64,000 nt of DNA, taken from Diabrotica undecimpunctata (lineage: Eukaryota; Arthropoda; Insecta; Coleoptera; Chrysomelidae). A program made the position numbers and the translations under genes. A model generated the notes under the pieces. The model worked only from the letters and a program-made list of their open reading frames with translations, searched no databases and had not been told where the DNA came from. Below, piece by piece: positions 29,698 through 41,289 of this stretch (within the stretch, counting starts at the first letter, position 1; every line of letters starts with the position of its first letter). Where the stretch lies: NCBI RefSeq assembly GCF_040954645.1, contig NC_092810.1, forward strand, positions 9,098,185-9,162,184, written 5' to 3'.

Positions 29698-31573
29698 GTA
29701 AGTTGTTTTTATTAACTTTTATAATAGTCTCTATAGTCTCTATAGTGTCTATATATCTAAAAATATAAACAAATAATATTATTTAAAAAAATACAAACAA
29801 ATATTTACATTTAAAATGTCTTTCAATTCTATTAGGCATTAAAAATATTAGTTTTTATTGATATTAAAGTTTATTTTCGTTGCATACGGGAATCATACAT
29901 TGAAGAATAAAACGTAGTGTGGCCAATCTGCCAATCCAACGTTTGGTGTATTTACATTGATTATTCTTTATTGAATAGATTTTTGGACTGAATATCCAAA
30001 ATGATAATTATACATGATATAACTATGATTAAATAATTAACTTATGAAGTGAAAAAAATATATTTTTTTCACTTCATATCGTATATTTCGTATTTCCTTC
30101 ATTTTTAACGATAGAGTGTTTCTTCAAAAACGATTTTGTAGAGGTTTTTAAGAGCTACAAGGATCTGTGAATTAAATCTTTTTGGAACCCTTGGTTTTTA
30201 AATGGGGTAAGTTTAAAGGGCTCGAAAAAGATGGTGCTTGATCGTAAATCGATGCTTGAAACGGCTATATCTCGCCAAATATTCATTGTACAACAAATCT
30301 AAATAAAGGGAAATTTTAGTCATTAAAAAAGCTACAATTTAGTACATTTTTATTTTTTTCATAAATATATTCAGTATTTTCGGGGATATTTAAAAAAAGA
30401 AGGGTAAAAAATATGAAATTGTAAATTGTTTTCTCGCTTTAAGCTGTACTTTTTCTAAAACTAAGCATTTTAAATGGGTCAAACTTCTTGGACATATTAA
30501 CAATATATGTACAAAGAGAATTGCAGAAGGGTGAAGATCGATTTTAATTATGGTGGTAGTTAGGGGGTTATTTTCATCGATTTTTTCGTAAAAAAATGAG
30601 GTATTGACCTTATTTTCATCATAACTCACTCAATTTTTGAGCTAGAGTTTTTTTTTATGATAGGTCTATTTATGCTCTTTAAGAAAGGTTACATAAGTTT
30701 TCTTCCAAAAATGCATCATTTTCCCGATATTTGAGTTTGAATCTTTCAAATTTGGCATTTGAAGTAAACCGCTGAACATTGATAGGCCGTATTTCGGTTC
30801 CTATTATATTGCAAAAACATTTTAAAAAATGAATTGTATTTGTCTTTTTAAAAGCTACAAATTTGTTCTCTACAATTTTTTTGATAAAATGCACCATTTT
30901 CGAGTTATTCGCTAAAAATCGATTAAAAACGTCGATTTTTTCGTCTAAAAGTTGTTACTTTCAATCGCGAATAATTTGAAAAATATCAGTTTTACAAAAA
31001 AAATGTATAGAACATTTTTTGTTTAGAATCACTTTTTTAATCGAAACCTGTGGTTAAAACGTAAAAAAAAATTTTCACCCCGAGATGGGGTGGCAACCAC
31101 CCCCAAGGCTTTGGCGCACTTTGGTTTAATATAGATTTTGATCCTTAGGCTATTACCTACCTTCTGTTAAAATTTCAAGTCAATCCACGCAGGACGAAAA
31201 AATTGCGAGGTGAAATGCTTCATTTCCTGGACTATAAACTTTTAGTACGGTCAGGAAAAACAGTCTAATTTCACGTCTGCGTAGACGAGAGTTAAATTTT
31301 AAACGGATTATTAACGAGAAATGTATTCCTTATTAGTTTGGTGCAAGTTAATTTTGGTATTATAAATATTCTATTTTGTTACATCTGTTTTAAAGAAAAA
31401 ACTTACAATATTAAATCCTATTTGAACTTTTGTTTTACGTACTTAATACCATTCATCGCTGATTTTTTTTATCTAGACTTCTACCAAGATATTTAGACCT
31501 GTCTATATGAAGTTTGTGTAAACATTCTTGCTGTTAACAAATAGGTTTAGTAATAGTATTTTTGATGTTTTAG
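29698..31573. other. Neurexin intron with non-coding repeat sequence
   Basis: No protein motif. A perfect 34-bp palindrome lies at 30044-30077 (ATGAAGTGAAAAAAATAT followed by its inverse). From about 30110 to 31260 the style changes to non-coding interspersed repeat: frequent TTTTTC/GAAAAA strings, and a GGGGTGGCAACCACCCCC motif at about 31087-31104. The frames at 30390-30897 are by-products. It ends in the acceptor GATGTTTTAG. Confidence 0.55.
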
Positions 31574-31745
31574 GTGGAAGGCAACGTGTTCGTAGTTTAC
31601 AATTTAGGATCCAGTGATCTTCTTCTTGGAGAAATATCTGTCAAAGTTAACGACAATGCATATCACGTAGTTAGATACCACAGACAAGGTCATAACGCCA
31701 CTCTGCAAGTTGACGATTATAATGTACAAACCGTACATCCGTTAG
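31574..31745 (+). CDS. Nrx-1: Neurexin-1 exon: LNS/LamG domain, middle
   Basis: Reads VEGNVFVVYNLGSSDLLLGE, ISVKVNDNAYHVVRYHRQGH, NATLQVDDYNVQTVHPLG. 'NLGSSDxxLxE...VNDxxYHVVRxxRxGxNATLQVD' is the diagnostic core of neurexin LNS domains and includes the loop near the Ca2+ site. The exon is 172 nt, entered on a codon boundary and left after one base (G), completed by GG of the next exon. The donor is GTAAAA (31746 on). The first codons would also read as an isolated ORF from 31574 because the exon happens to start close to an ATG in another context; the splice acceptor decides the start. Confidence 0.93.
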
Positions 31746-31866
31746 GTAAAATTACTGGTACTTTTTTTATTTGGCTCTAAAAAATATTTCAAATTAAATT
31801 AATTAAGAAATAATAATTTTTAGTACATTTTAAACTTTGATTTTATTTTTTTTTTTTTCGTTTTAG

Positions 31867-32093
31867 GGCATCAGCTTCAAGTATTTAACACGCAATCGCA
31901 AATTCAAATCGGAGGCAAATGGACCAAAAAAGGAAGAATAGAACGACCATTTTCTGGTAAAATATCTGGTGTAGTAGTGAACGGCCTACGAATTCTTGAT
32001 TTAGCAGCAGAGAAGGATCTTCATACTTCCATACGTGGAGATGTACAGCTGACTCAGATGGATAAACATGAACACCTGCAAAAGATGCAACAG
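31867..32093 (+). CDS. Nrx-1: Neurexin-1 exon: end of last LNS/LamG domain
   Basis: After a 121-bp intron (acceptor TTTTAG, 31861-31866) it reads GHQLQVFNTQSQIQIGGKW, then RPFSGKISGVVVNGLRILDL, AAEKDLHTSIRGDVQLTQ and MQQ. 'QIQIGG...FSGxISGVVVNGLRILDLA' closes the LamG sandwich, as in neurexin. It is 227 nt, with two leading bases completing a Gly codon, and ends on a codon boundary at the donor GTATAT (32094). The following intron is 8.6 kb. Confidence 0.93.
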
Positions 32094-32296
32094 GTATATT
32101 ATATTAGATTAAATTTGGTTATTTAGAAGTCATTGACGTTTTGTCGTTCTGTGTGCTAATAATGTACGCCCTCTATAACAAAAGACGTGAGCTGCGCGCA
32201 AACCAGAGGAAGGTACACAATTCGTTTGTGGCTTGCATTACAGGGTTCTGTAGTCCTCGCATGTTTTTCCAATAATTTTTTTTTGTATAGTTACGA

Positions 32297-33065
32297 TTGC
32301 GGATTCCGACTAAGGTCTACAACGACTCATCGACAAGACCAACTCGGCCTGTGAGCAATTTGGTATGAAAATAAACATTAAAAAAACCAAAGTGATGTTA
32401 ATCCGAAAAAACCAAAACGTACCTCAACCTTGCACAATAAATGGGCACATTTTAGAACAGGTCAATAGATTTAAGTACCTGGGATGTTGGATCGATAGCA
32501 GCCTAAATCCTGATCTAGAAATAAGATCGAGAATAGAACAGGCCAGAAAATCTTTCGAAAAAATAAAAAAACTGCTTTGTGATTCTCGAATAAAACTCGA
32601 AATTCGACTACGTTTATCAAAATGCTACGTCTGGTCGACTCTTCTATATGCAGTTGAAACGTGGACCCTTAAAACATCAACCGTAAATAAATTGGAGGCC
32701 TTTGAAATGTGGATCTACCGGAGAATACTCAAAATTTCATGGACATCGCATACCTCAAACGAAGAAGTGCTGCATAGAATAGGCAAGGAAAGAGAACTTT
32801 TTAACACAGTAAAAGTTAGAAAAACATCATACCTAGGCCACATACTGAGAAATAATAAGTACCAATATGCCCAAATTATAGTGAAAGGAAAAATCGAGGG
32901 AAAGAGAGGCCTAGGAAGGAAAAGACTATCGTGGCTCAGAAACATCCGACAATGGACAGGGCTAAATTTTGAACAGCTAATAAGAACAGCTGAAGATAGA
33001 GAAGAGTTTAAAATTGTAGTAGCCAACCTCCATTGAGGAGAGGGCACTTTAAGAAGAAGAAGAAG
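32297..33065 (+). mobile_element. Short, recent LINE insertion with target-site duplication
   Basis: Perfect 10-bp duplications ATAGTTACGA flank it (32287-32296 and 33066-33075). Between them is one open frame, entered mid-RT (LIDKTNSACEQFGMKINIKK) and running through RFKYLGCWIDSSLNPDLEIR, YVWSTLLYAVETWTLKTSTV, EAFEMWIYRRILKISWTSHT and RKRLSWLRNIRQWTGLNFEQ to a stop at about 33034. Then come GGCAC (33043-33047) and AAG repeats (33051-33065). It is heavily 5' truncated but without frameshifts, which implies young age. It lies in the neurexin intron. Confidence 0.92.
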
Positions 33066-33084
33066 ATAGTTACGAAGGTTGCAT

Positions 33085-34214
33085 ATATTTTGTTAAATAT
33101 TGTTGTTGTCCATTTTATTCATTATTCATCCATAAGTTTTAGGAATTCTGAACAAAACTTGTCAGCAACTACAGCTTGTCCATCTTTAGCGTTATTATTA
33201 GTTGACTTGACTTCTTCGATGACAATCGGAGGTCCTGTTTAGCATTCCGTGTCTTCAATGGTATTCTGTCTTTCATCTGCAATAGTTACAGTTCTACATA
33301 TAGTTTCTCTTCTACACTTAATTTTCTGCCTTGGTTACCTGCCAAATATCCAACTCTTCTACAGTTTCTTTAACTTTTTGTGCATATTGAATGAATCGTG
33401 TTTATGTTGCAATAGCTATATTTCTGCACATTTTTGTCTTAGCAGTATATTCTTAGCTATTCTGATTGCTTTTTTGTTTTCTTTATCTATCCTTTTGTAT
33501 AATGTCTGTAGAATTTTGTATATTCTTTAAACTTTCGCCTTTTTTCCATCATATCTAAAATGTTGTTAGTCATCCACGATTTTTTCTTTATTTTTGGTGG
33601 TTTAAAAAACTTCTCTTGTACGTCTTATCAACCTCCATGTAACTTTTCTAGCTCTTGGTCCATTACGTCCGTTTGAATAATGGTATTCAAGTTATTCTGT
33701 AATATGCTGTTTTACATTTTGTTTTGTGTGTTTGTTTTTTAAAAGCCTGATGTCGTATTTTGGGTGGACATAACGCCGAATCTTTTCAAGCCTGAAACTA
33801 ATTTTGCTAATCAGTGGGTTATGGTCGGATTTGATATGCTCTTGGGTATGTCTCGACTGATTTTATGCTGTTACGAAAACTTTGTTAGTCATAATGTCAT
33901 CTATTTGATTTCTCAGTATGCGACCTGGAGGTAATTTCCATGTTATTCTGCTAAAAATTCACCCAATCGGTTTCCTCGCCCATTTATTTTTCCAACTCGA
34001 AATTGTCCTATGAATTCTCCCGATTGTCCTACCAATCTTGCCCTTAAGATCACCTATAGTCAAAGTTCAATCCTTTTTGGAAATGCTTTTTGGGAAAGAT
34101 GGTGATAATTTATTGTAAAATAATATTTATAATATGAAATATAAAATACTTCACTTATGTCGTCTGGTCTGTCAGCTGTAGGGTCATATATCTGGATAGT
34201 ATTTGCTGTATTTG
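33085..34214 (-). mobile_element. LINE endonuclease and linker (interrupted by the + strand LINE at 34215)
   Basis: Minus strand, from the right: IQIYDPTADRPDD, TIGDLKGKIGRTIGR (the GDxNAK block), GEFIGQFRVGKINGRGNRLG (frame-shifted), HIKSDHNPLISKISF (the SDHxPL block), and far left PPIVIEEVKSTNNNAKDGQA, FCSEFLKLMDE (the RT entry). This is an APE-type endonuclease plus the beginning of RT. Several frameshifts; truncated at RT. Its N-terminal remainder is at 36167-36410. Confidence 0.65.
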
Positions 34215-36166
34215 GGTAGATATTAAGTTGAAAGAAAATCTTCTAAGACGACCAACAGTTAAAAATGACTGGATGACACAAGACATCTTATCTAATGGAC
34301 GTTCAGAGGCAGTATAAATCCATAAACAGAGAAAAATACAATGAAATACATAAAGAAATCCGAAAAAGAATTAAAGTAGCAAAAGACCGATGGCTACAAG
34401 AATCCTATTTAGAAATTGAGAAACTGGAGCAACAACACGACAGCTTCCATTTGCATAAAAAACTAAAAGAATTAACAGGCAAAAGCAGAACTTATGGGCA
34501 AAATATATTACAAGACTCTGGTGGTAGAATTGTGATAAAAAGAGTGCTGTACCGAATGGGAAAATTACATAATAGAATTATTTAACGATGACCAAAGAAT
34601 CTACCAAGAAATAACATCTAATCGAGATACAGGCCCACCGATTCTATTTTCAGAAGTTCAGAAGGCTATCGACCAAGCGAAACGAAGGAAGGCATCTGGT
34701 CCTGACGAAATACCTGCAGAATTGTTAAAATTATTAGATAATGAGAGTGTTGCGATTATCACATCCTCCTTTAATAAGATATACAGCAGCGGCAAATTAC
34801 CAGACAACTGGTTAGAATCGATATTTATAACTATTCCCAAGAATAAGAATGCCAGACTGTGTAGCGACTATCGAATTATCAGTTTAATTAGTCACATGCT
34901 CAAAATTTTTATGAAAATATTGCATTGTCGCATATATAAACTTTGTGAGGGGATAACTGGTGATGAGCAGTTTGGTTTCCGAAACGGTATGGGTACTCGA
35001 GAAGCTCTTTTTTGCATGCGAATACTCTTACAAAAGAGCATTGAGTTTAGGAAAAATATTTACGTATGTTTTATAGATTTCGAAAAAGCCTTTGATAGAG
35101 TACCACATACATTATTATTTCAATGCTTAGACTCAGTTGGTCTGGACACGTATGACATTATATTGCTTTTACTAGAATCAGACCGCTTGTGTTAAGGTGG
35201 ACCAAGAGGTTTCAGCTAAAGTTTCTATTAAGCGTGGTGTCAGACAGGGATGTATTATGTCACCGATGTTGTTTATTGCCTACACTGAACCAGTTTTTGA
35301 AATAGCGTTAAATAATCGCCGCGAAGGTGTTAAGATCGGTGGTGAAATTATTAACAATATCAGATACGCCGATGACATCGCAATAATAGCAGAGAGTCTA
35401 GAAGATCTTCAAACCCTGTTGAATGCTGTAAACAACAAATGCGCTGAAAAGGGCTTAACAATCAACGCAAAAAAAAACAGAATGGATGGTGGTCGGAAAA
35501 ATTAATATCGAAGACTCAGTACTAAGATTAGATAACAAAATCCTGAAAAGGGTGGAACACTTTAGATATCTGGGTAGCTGGATTGACTGCAGGGTTGAAA
35601 GTGACGAGGAAATTTCGACCAGAATAGAACTCGCACGGAAAAACTTTATTAACTGGCGTTCTGTATTATGCAGTAGAAGTCTGTCGTTGACCACACGTCT
35701 AAGAGTATTGAAGTGCTACGTCTGGTCCACTTTGTTCTATGGATTTGAAACCTGGACAACAAAAATAAAAAATCTTAACAAATTAGAAGCGTTTGAGTTA
35801 TGGTGTTACCGCCGCATGCTCAGAATCCCGTGGACAGCACACATATCTAACGAACGCGTGCTAGGGACCGTGCACAAAGAGCGAGAATTGATCAACATCA
35901 TCAAAATGAGAAAGTTCCAATACTTCGGTCATATAATAAGATGACCTAAATATCGCTTACTCCGGTTAATTATTCAGGGCAAAATCGAAGGAAAACGTTG
36001 GGTCGGAAGAAAACAACTGTCCTGGCTGCGTAACATTAGACAATGGACAGGTCGAACGGTCGAGGAACTGTTTCATCTAGCTGTCGACCGAGAATCATTT
36101 CATCAGCTTGTCAATATGAGGATAGCCAACGCTTGAATACAAGCACGGCACACAAAGAAGAAGAAG
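34215..36166 (+). mobile_element. LINE inserted head-on into another LINE; RT nearly complete
   Basis: + strand: linker (REKYNEIHKEIRKRIKVAKD), RT entry (KASGPDEIPAELLKLLDNES), GDEQFGFRNGMGTREALFCM, CFIDFEKAFDRVPHTLLF, SIKRGVRQGCIMSPMLFI, RYADDIAIIAESLEDLQTL (YADD near 35364), ERYLGS-type block RYLGSWIDCRV, EAFELWCYRRMLRIPWTAHI, RKQLSWLRNIRQWTGRTVEE, stop near 36135. It then has GGCAC (36147-36151) and AAG repeats to 36166. Frameshifts lie near 34545, 35180 and 35475, with a stop at 35942-35944. The 5' endonuclease is missing. Both flanks belong to one minus-strand LINE endonuclease. Confidence 0.85.
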
Positions 36167-36410
36167 GCAGTTTCTTGATTTAAGATTATACCTACTCCAT
36201 TTTCGTGCGTTTCGTTGGTGTTACCTGTGTATATGTCATCACTAATTTCACATTGCTCAGACTTCGTTCATCTCATTTCGCCTATTCCCATTATGTCTAT
36301 TGATAGTCTATCTATCTACTTGATTCCATTATGAGTTTGACCTGCCTGCCAGCTTATCTGCCTGGAACTGCTGGCCAGTAAGTGTGGGGATTGCTTATAC
36401 CGGTCGTCCT
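36167..36410 (-). mobile_element. LINE endonuclease N-terminal remainder
   Basis: On the minus strand, around 36170-36310, the text reads MGIGEMR and later NETHENGVGIILNQETA. This is the 'LGISEMRWxxSG...HENGVGxxLxxxxA' start of an APE endonuclease and the continuation of the element at 33085-34214. About 30-40 codons between the two halves are missing at the insertion point. The 36410-36598 stretch after it is plain AT-rich DNA. Confidence 0.55.
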
Positions 36411-36598
36411 AGAAACGTAAATTAAAATATTGAGAATATCATTTTAAAGTCATACTTTATATTAAATTTATATATTATTAAATGTATAATATATATCTAA
36501 TTTGTCAATATGAATTAAAATATTAGAAGAATTTTTGGTAGTATCAAGTGAAAAAACAAAATTTATTTAATTTGTAAGTACGTCAAAGTAACCGCATT

Positions 36599-37352
36599 TT
36601 AAACTAAAATTGAGTCCAATACAGCCCAAATTGAGCCTTGGCCTCCTTTATTTTTTTGCCTCCATCTTTGCTTGTCTGTGGCTGATCTTCTCCATAAATG
36701 GACTCCTAAAAGTGCTTGTGCGTCGCTGTTTACTGTGTCTTCCCAGCGCTTTCTTGGCTTTCCAACCGGTCTCGTTCCCTGCCTTCTAGCATTTAGTGCT
36801 CTTTTTGGTAACCTATCCTCTCCCATTCTTATCACATGTCCGGTGCATTGCAATCTTATCACAAATAGGTGATAAAGCTCGTTGTTGTATCGACTTCTGA
36901 AGATTCCGTTTTCCCTCCTAGGTCTTAGTGTCAAGTTTGCTTTTGGATATTTCTTTCAGGACCCATACTTCACTGCCATAGCATGTTATTGGTCGAATTA
37001 ATTTTTTATAGATTCTCATCTTTGTATTTCGGTGGACATTTTTAGACCGAAATATATGGTAGAGGGCAAAATAAGCTCTGTTTGCCTGTGTTATTCTCTT
37101 CCATATTTCTTCATCTTCTGATCCGTCGGCATATATTTCTACTCCCAGGTATGTTGACTTTCCAACCGTTTCAATGTCATCTTCATATCTTAAGTTTTGT
37201 GGGACTATATTTCTTCTCGTCTGTATCATTTTTGTTTTTTCTATGGTAATTTCCAGACCTAGTGTTTTTGTTTTGGTTTTTAACTGTGTATGTTTCCTGT
37301 GCAAATGTTGATATTCTGAATGTTCTGATGATGTTCTGAAGCACAATATCAT
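36599..37352 (-). mobile_element. LINE RT C-terminal fragment
   Basis: Minus strand: LGLEITIEKTKMIQTRR, VGKSTYLGVEIYADGSEDEE, IWKRITQANRAYFALYHIFR, TKMRIYKKLIRPITCYGSEV, WVLKEISKSKLDT; then after a frameshift LRPRRENGIFRSRYNNELYH, GHVIRMGEDRLPKRALNAR, GKPRKRWEDTVNSDAQAL, ending near 36599. This is a post-RT domain of an APE-type LINE of a different family from the AAG-tailed ones (no GGCAC end). One frameshift at about 36930. Confidence 0.8.
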
Positions 37353-37955
37353 CAGAGAAATATAAATAAAAAGGTTATGTTTTATAACAGAAATACCTAT
37401 ATACCATATTAGCAGGTCTGTAAGATGTGTCTTTAATTTAAGGAATCGTATTAACTACATTTGTTCGGTATTTTCTAATTCACTACACGAATAGAAGTTT
37501 AAGGTTAAATCCATTCATCGGAATATTTTTAGAGCCAAGCAAAAGCTCTTAGTCTATCTTATGGCATTAAAGCAAATTACCTGTATTATCTAAAATAGTT
37601 TTGTGTTTGTCGCGGTTGAAAGCGTTTAGATTGTAGGTATAATTTTCTGAATAACTATCGCCAACTTAACGAGGAGCAACACAATCACACACTGAATAAA
37701 CTTGAATGTAATCCAAACACGTGTTGTTTCTGTGTTTATGTTTAAGGAACTATATAAGGGAATATGTACAGTGACCCGTTGGTTTAGTACTAAATATATA
37801 GTTACAGGTATGATTGCACGCGAGAAAGATAAACTTGGCATAAACAGTGTAAATAAATTACCGAAAAATACAAAGGGAATTTGTGTATGTGTGAGTATGT
37901 CTGCAATGCATTGTTTAATATGTACACATTATTCATAATGAACAAATTAGATTAT
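37353..37955. other. AT-rich intronic DNA, nothing recognised
   Basis: No family motif on either strand; small frames only. Some of the right part (37740-37955) may belong to the repeat that follows. Confidence 0.45.
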
Positions 37956-38226
37956 GTACAGTACATTCAACCAACTTACACCTCTAAACGATTAATGGAA
38001 TTCGTTGTAGTAAAAGGCACGGTAAACTGCACTGGAGTTCTTCATAATCTTTTTAATTACTTTTTGTATAAAATGAGGAGCAAAAATTCAACTGGAATTT
38101 TAAATATTATTGTTTATTTGGCTAATAATGAATGTATAAATGTATTGATTAACCTGCTGTACAATTATTTTGTAAATAACATTATAATAGGGTAATTACT
38201 GATTATTTAAATTTATAAATCATCAT
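37956..38226 (+). repeat. Interspersed repeat, copy 1
   Basis: From GTACAGTACATTCAACCAAC onward, through GGCACGGTAAACTGCACTGG and ATTTTGTAAATAACATTATA, this block matches 62800-63125 with scattered changes. Copy 2 has an extra stretch in the middle. It is AT-rich and non-coding; the 37881-38195 frame is not conserved between copies. Confidence 0.8.
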
Positions 38227-39628
38227 CTATCTATCTATCTATACAGCCCTTGCTGTCCAATTTTGGACATAGACCTCCTCTTCCTTCTTCCACGTCTCTC
38301 TATTGTAGGCAGTTTGTATCCACTTCTGGCCTGCGTGTTTCTTCAAGTCATCTGACCATCTCATTTGTGGCCTTCCTCTTTTTCGTTTGTAACTATATGG
38401 CCTCCAGTGTATAATCATCTTATTCCATCTGTCGTCTTTCTGTCTTATGGTATGTTCAGCGAACTTCCACTTAAGTTTTGCTATCTGCGTTAATACATCG
38501 GTCACTTTTGTTTTGTTGCGGATCCAAGTATTTCTTTTCCTGCCTGATGTTCAGCATTTGCCTTTCCATGGCTCTTTGGGTCTTTGCTATTTTTTCCATG
38601 TTTTCCTTTGTAAACGTCCAATTTTGGGAACCGTAGGTGAGAACAGGAAGTATACATTGGTTGAAGACTCTTGTTTTTAAATATTGGGGGTATTTTCTTA
38701 GGAGAGTTTTCCGAATGATACCCAAGCCAACCGTATCCTTTTCTTTATTTTTCCGGTCTGATTTTCTTTATTTAATTTAAGTACTTGTCCCAAATATACA
38801 TATTACTTTACTTGTTCTAGTTGTTTGTGCAATTGTAATTATTAATTCTTATGGTTGGTTGGTCATAATTTTCGTTTTATTATAATTCATTTGTAGACCT
38901 ATTTTTGTTGATTCACTATTTAATTCATCCATTATTTTGTAGTTCTTTCCTTTTATCTGTTATTAATACAATGTCGTCTGCATATCTCAAGTGATTCAAG
39001 TATTGGCCATTTATGTTAATACACCGTTTTTCCCATTGTAATTTCCTCATTACGTCTTCCAAAGCTTGATTGAATAGTTTGGGTGATATAGTGTCACCCT
39101 GACTCCTCGCCGTATCTTAATGGGGTCCGTTTGTTCAACTATTTTAATGGATGTTGTTGCTTGATCATATATATTGGAAATTAAGTCTGTGTATCTATAG
39201 TCTATTCTCCCATTTTGTAAACACTTCTTTACTGCCCAATGTTCCACTTTATCGAATGCTTTTTCAAAGTCTACAAATGCCATATACATAGGGATTTGAT
39301 ATTTGTTGGCCATTTCAATTAATATTTTTATCGTAAGCAGATGGTCGCTTGTACTGAATCCTTTTCTAAAACCGGCTTGCTCTTTTGACTGGTAATTATC
39401 TAACTTAGTTGTTAATCTGTTTGTTAGTAGTTTAGTTAACAGTTTGTACATTACATTCAGTAGCGTTATATGCCTATAGTTTTTCAGATCTTTTCTATCG
39501 CCTTTCTTAAATAGTAATAGTGTTATTGCCTCGTTCCATGAGGTGGGTATTTGTTTTGTGTTCAATATTTTATTCATTAGTACATAAAGGACTTCCACTG
39601 TAGTTTTCCCAACATTTTTTAGCATTAA
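38221..39628 (-). mobile_element. RTE-clade LINE, 5'-truncated, ending in a TAGA microsatellite
   Basis: Minus strand: KNVGKTTVEVLYVLMNKIL, LLLFKKGDRKDLKNYRHITL, QAGFRKGFSTSDHLLTIKIL, AFVDFEKAFDKVEHWAVK, KIRRGVR (the following YADD region at about 38870-39060 is frameshifted), VFNQCILPVLTYGSQNWTFT, KTQRAMERQMLNIRQ, LAKLKWKFAEHTIRQKDDRW, RGRPQMRWSDDLKKHAGQKW. The 3' end AAGGGCTGTA followed by TAGA repeats (38221-38246) matches the 3' end of the 10255-12640 copy. At least three frameshifts. Confidence 0.85.
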
Positions 39629-39664
39629 AGAAATACTGGTTATTATTAACTGTCGATATAAACA

Positions 39665-39790
39665 AACAACACAGTTTATTAGGGGTGCAGTCAGAAGGTT
39701 TGGCCGGGATGTTACAGAAACACTCTTTTGACTTTTGGTCTAGCTTTCGGAATTGTTTTATTCCTTCTTCAGGACACTGTAATTCGAAGA
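39665..39790 (-). mobile_element. Penelope-like tail with hammerhead-like motif, second instance
   Basis: On the minus strand CTGAAGA (39772-39766) is followed by GGAAT-AAAACA-ATTCC and GAAA (39748-39745), the same order and stem as at 3484-3509. Reverse transcriptase coding is absent. Confidence 0.35.
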
Positions 39791-40737
39791 ATGTGTAAAT
39801 ATTTACAATATATCACAAATTGTCAGTGCAACTTACTAGTCGTTGAGATTATTTGTATAAAGCTATGACACTCAACATTAAAAACACACATATAAAATAT
39901 AACATTCGTTTAAACATTCTTTTTTGTTTAGTAACAAAAAAGAAGAAGATTTATTCACCGTTGACAGATGTCTGAAAAAATGTAACAGATATATGGAGAA
40001 TTAAATATGACATTTTACAAGTTTTATATATAAATCATAAAGAAAGAATATAATTATAAATTTTGCTTAGATTTTGAATTTCTGATCTTTTGTTTAAATT
40101 ATTATCACTTTTTATTTTTCACTCAAATTTTATTTTTGGCAATATAATTGTCAAAAATAAAAATTTTAAGTTGGCATTTATGACATTGAGGCTTATTTGT
40201 AATTGGTTGCTATTTTAACTTATTTATAAATTCAATTGTTTTTGTATTAAAAAGAAAAAAAATGTTTTCAAAATTATACTAAAAATTTTCAGAGAAGCAT
40301 TTATTAGATTAGGACATTTTTATATTAATTATTTTTAAGATGTATTAGCAGCAATTTTTATTTACTAAACTAATTTTTATTTGGTAAGTTAACAAAAATT
40401 GTTTTTTCTTTCTAGTTCAACTTTGTAAGATATTTTGTCTTTTTTAGCTCTTGATAATAATTGTAAACACAATTGAAAGCTCGAGATATAAAAAAATAGT
40501 TAACCAATAGCCCTTTTATTGACTCCAACCCATCCAAAACAGTTATATATATATATATATATATATATATCCCCATGCAAGGTGGGAAAGAGTGTAACAA
40601 CAAAAAACAGGTGGTCTGCTTTAAAAATATACCTTTACACTCATATATATTGAAATATACTTTCTACTGTATATATTAAACTAATATTAGAATAAGAATG
40701 TTTTAAAGAATTAAACTTTAAGTATAAACCTTTTCAG
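39791..40737. other. AT-rich intron end before the stalk exon
   Basis: Nothing coding. An AT dinucleotide repeat lies at about 40543-40570. It ends in the acceptor AACCTTTTCAG (AG at 40736-40737). Confidence 0.6.
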
Positions 40738-41035
40738 ACCCCAGCATCAGGATTTCCCGGCTTAGAGGACGACCTGGTCTTCAGTGGCGCCGGATCTGGG
40801 TGTAACAATGGCGATGATGAAGATGAGTGCCCACCCTTGCCTGAACACGGATCAGGCGATGATGATCTAATTACTCCCGTATATGATCCTCCAACGAGGC
40901 CTCCACCGACTAAAAAACCAAAGCATAAACCAGACGGTGGTGACGATAAAGGGAAACCATGCGATGATGAAGATTGCTTCCCTGGGTCTGGATCAGGGGA
41001 GGTTACCGAAGAAACTACTATGAAGGGAACTACGG
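40738..41035 (+). CDS. Nrx-1: Neurexin-1 exon: acidic and proline-rich stalk
   Basis: Entered on a codon boundary, it continues MQQ with TPASGFPGLEDDLVFSGAGS, GCNNGDDEDECPPLPEHGSG, DDDLITPVYDPPTRPPPTKK, PKHKPDGGDDKG and CDDEDCFPGSGSGEVTEET. 'GLEDDLVFSGAGSGC-DD-DEC' is the conserved juxta-LNS segment of neurexins. Ser-Gly pairs in acidic surroundings (GSGSGE, FSGAGSG) are candidate glycosaminoglycan sites, as known for the stalk of other neurexins (inference). The exon is 298 nt and leaves after one base at donor GTAAAT (41036). Confidence 0.92.
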
Positions 41036-41289
41036 GTAAATAATAATGTATTTCTAAGATTTTCTTTACTTAGTACAAAAGATGAGAAGTGCGATTGAGA
41101 AGTGTCAAGTTCATGTGTCATGTCGTTGTCAAATATTGTTAAATGTGCCGATGGCACCGACATAATGCTTCTAAAATATTCCTTAGATGATGTATTAATC
41201 AACCAATGAACTATAATGGCAGATTTAAATAAGCTGGAAACTTCTTGAAACTCGTAAATAAACTGAGAGCATAAATAACAACAAAATTA

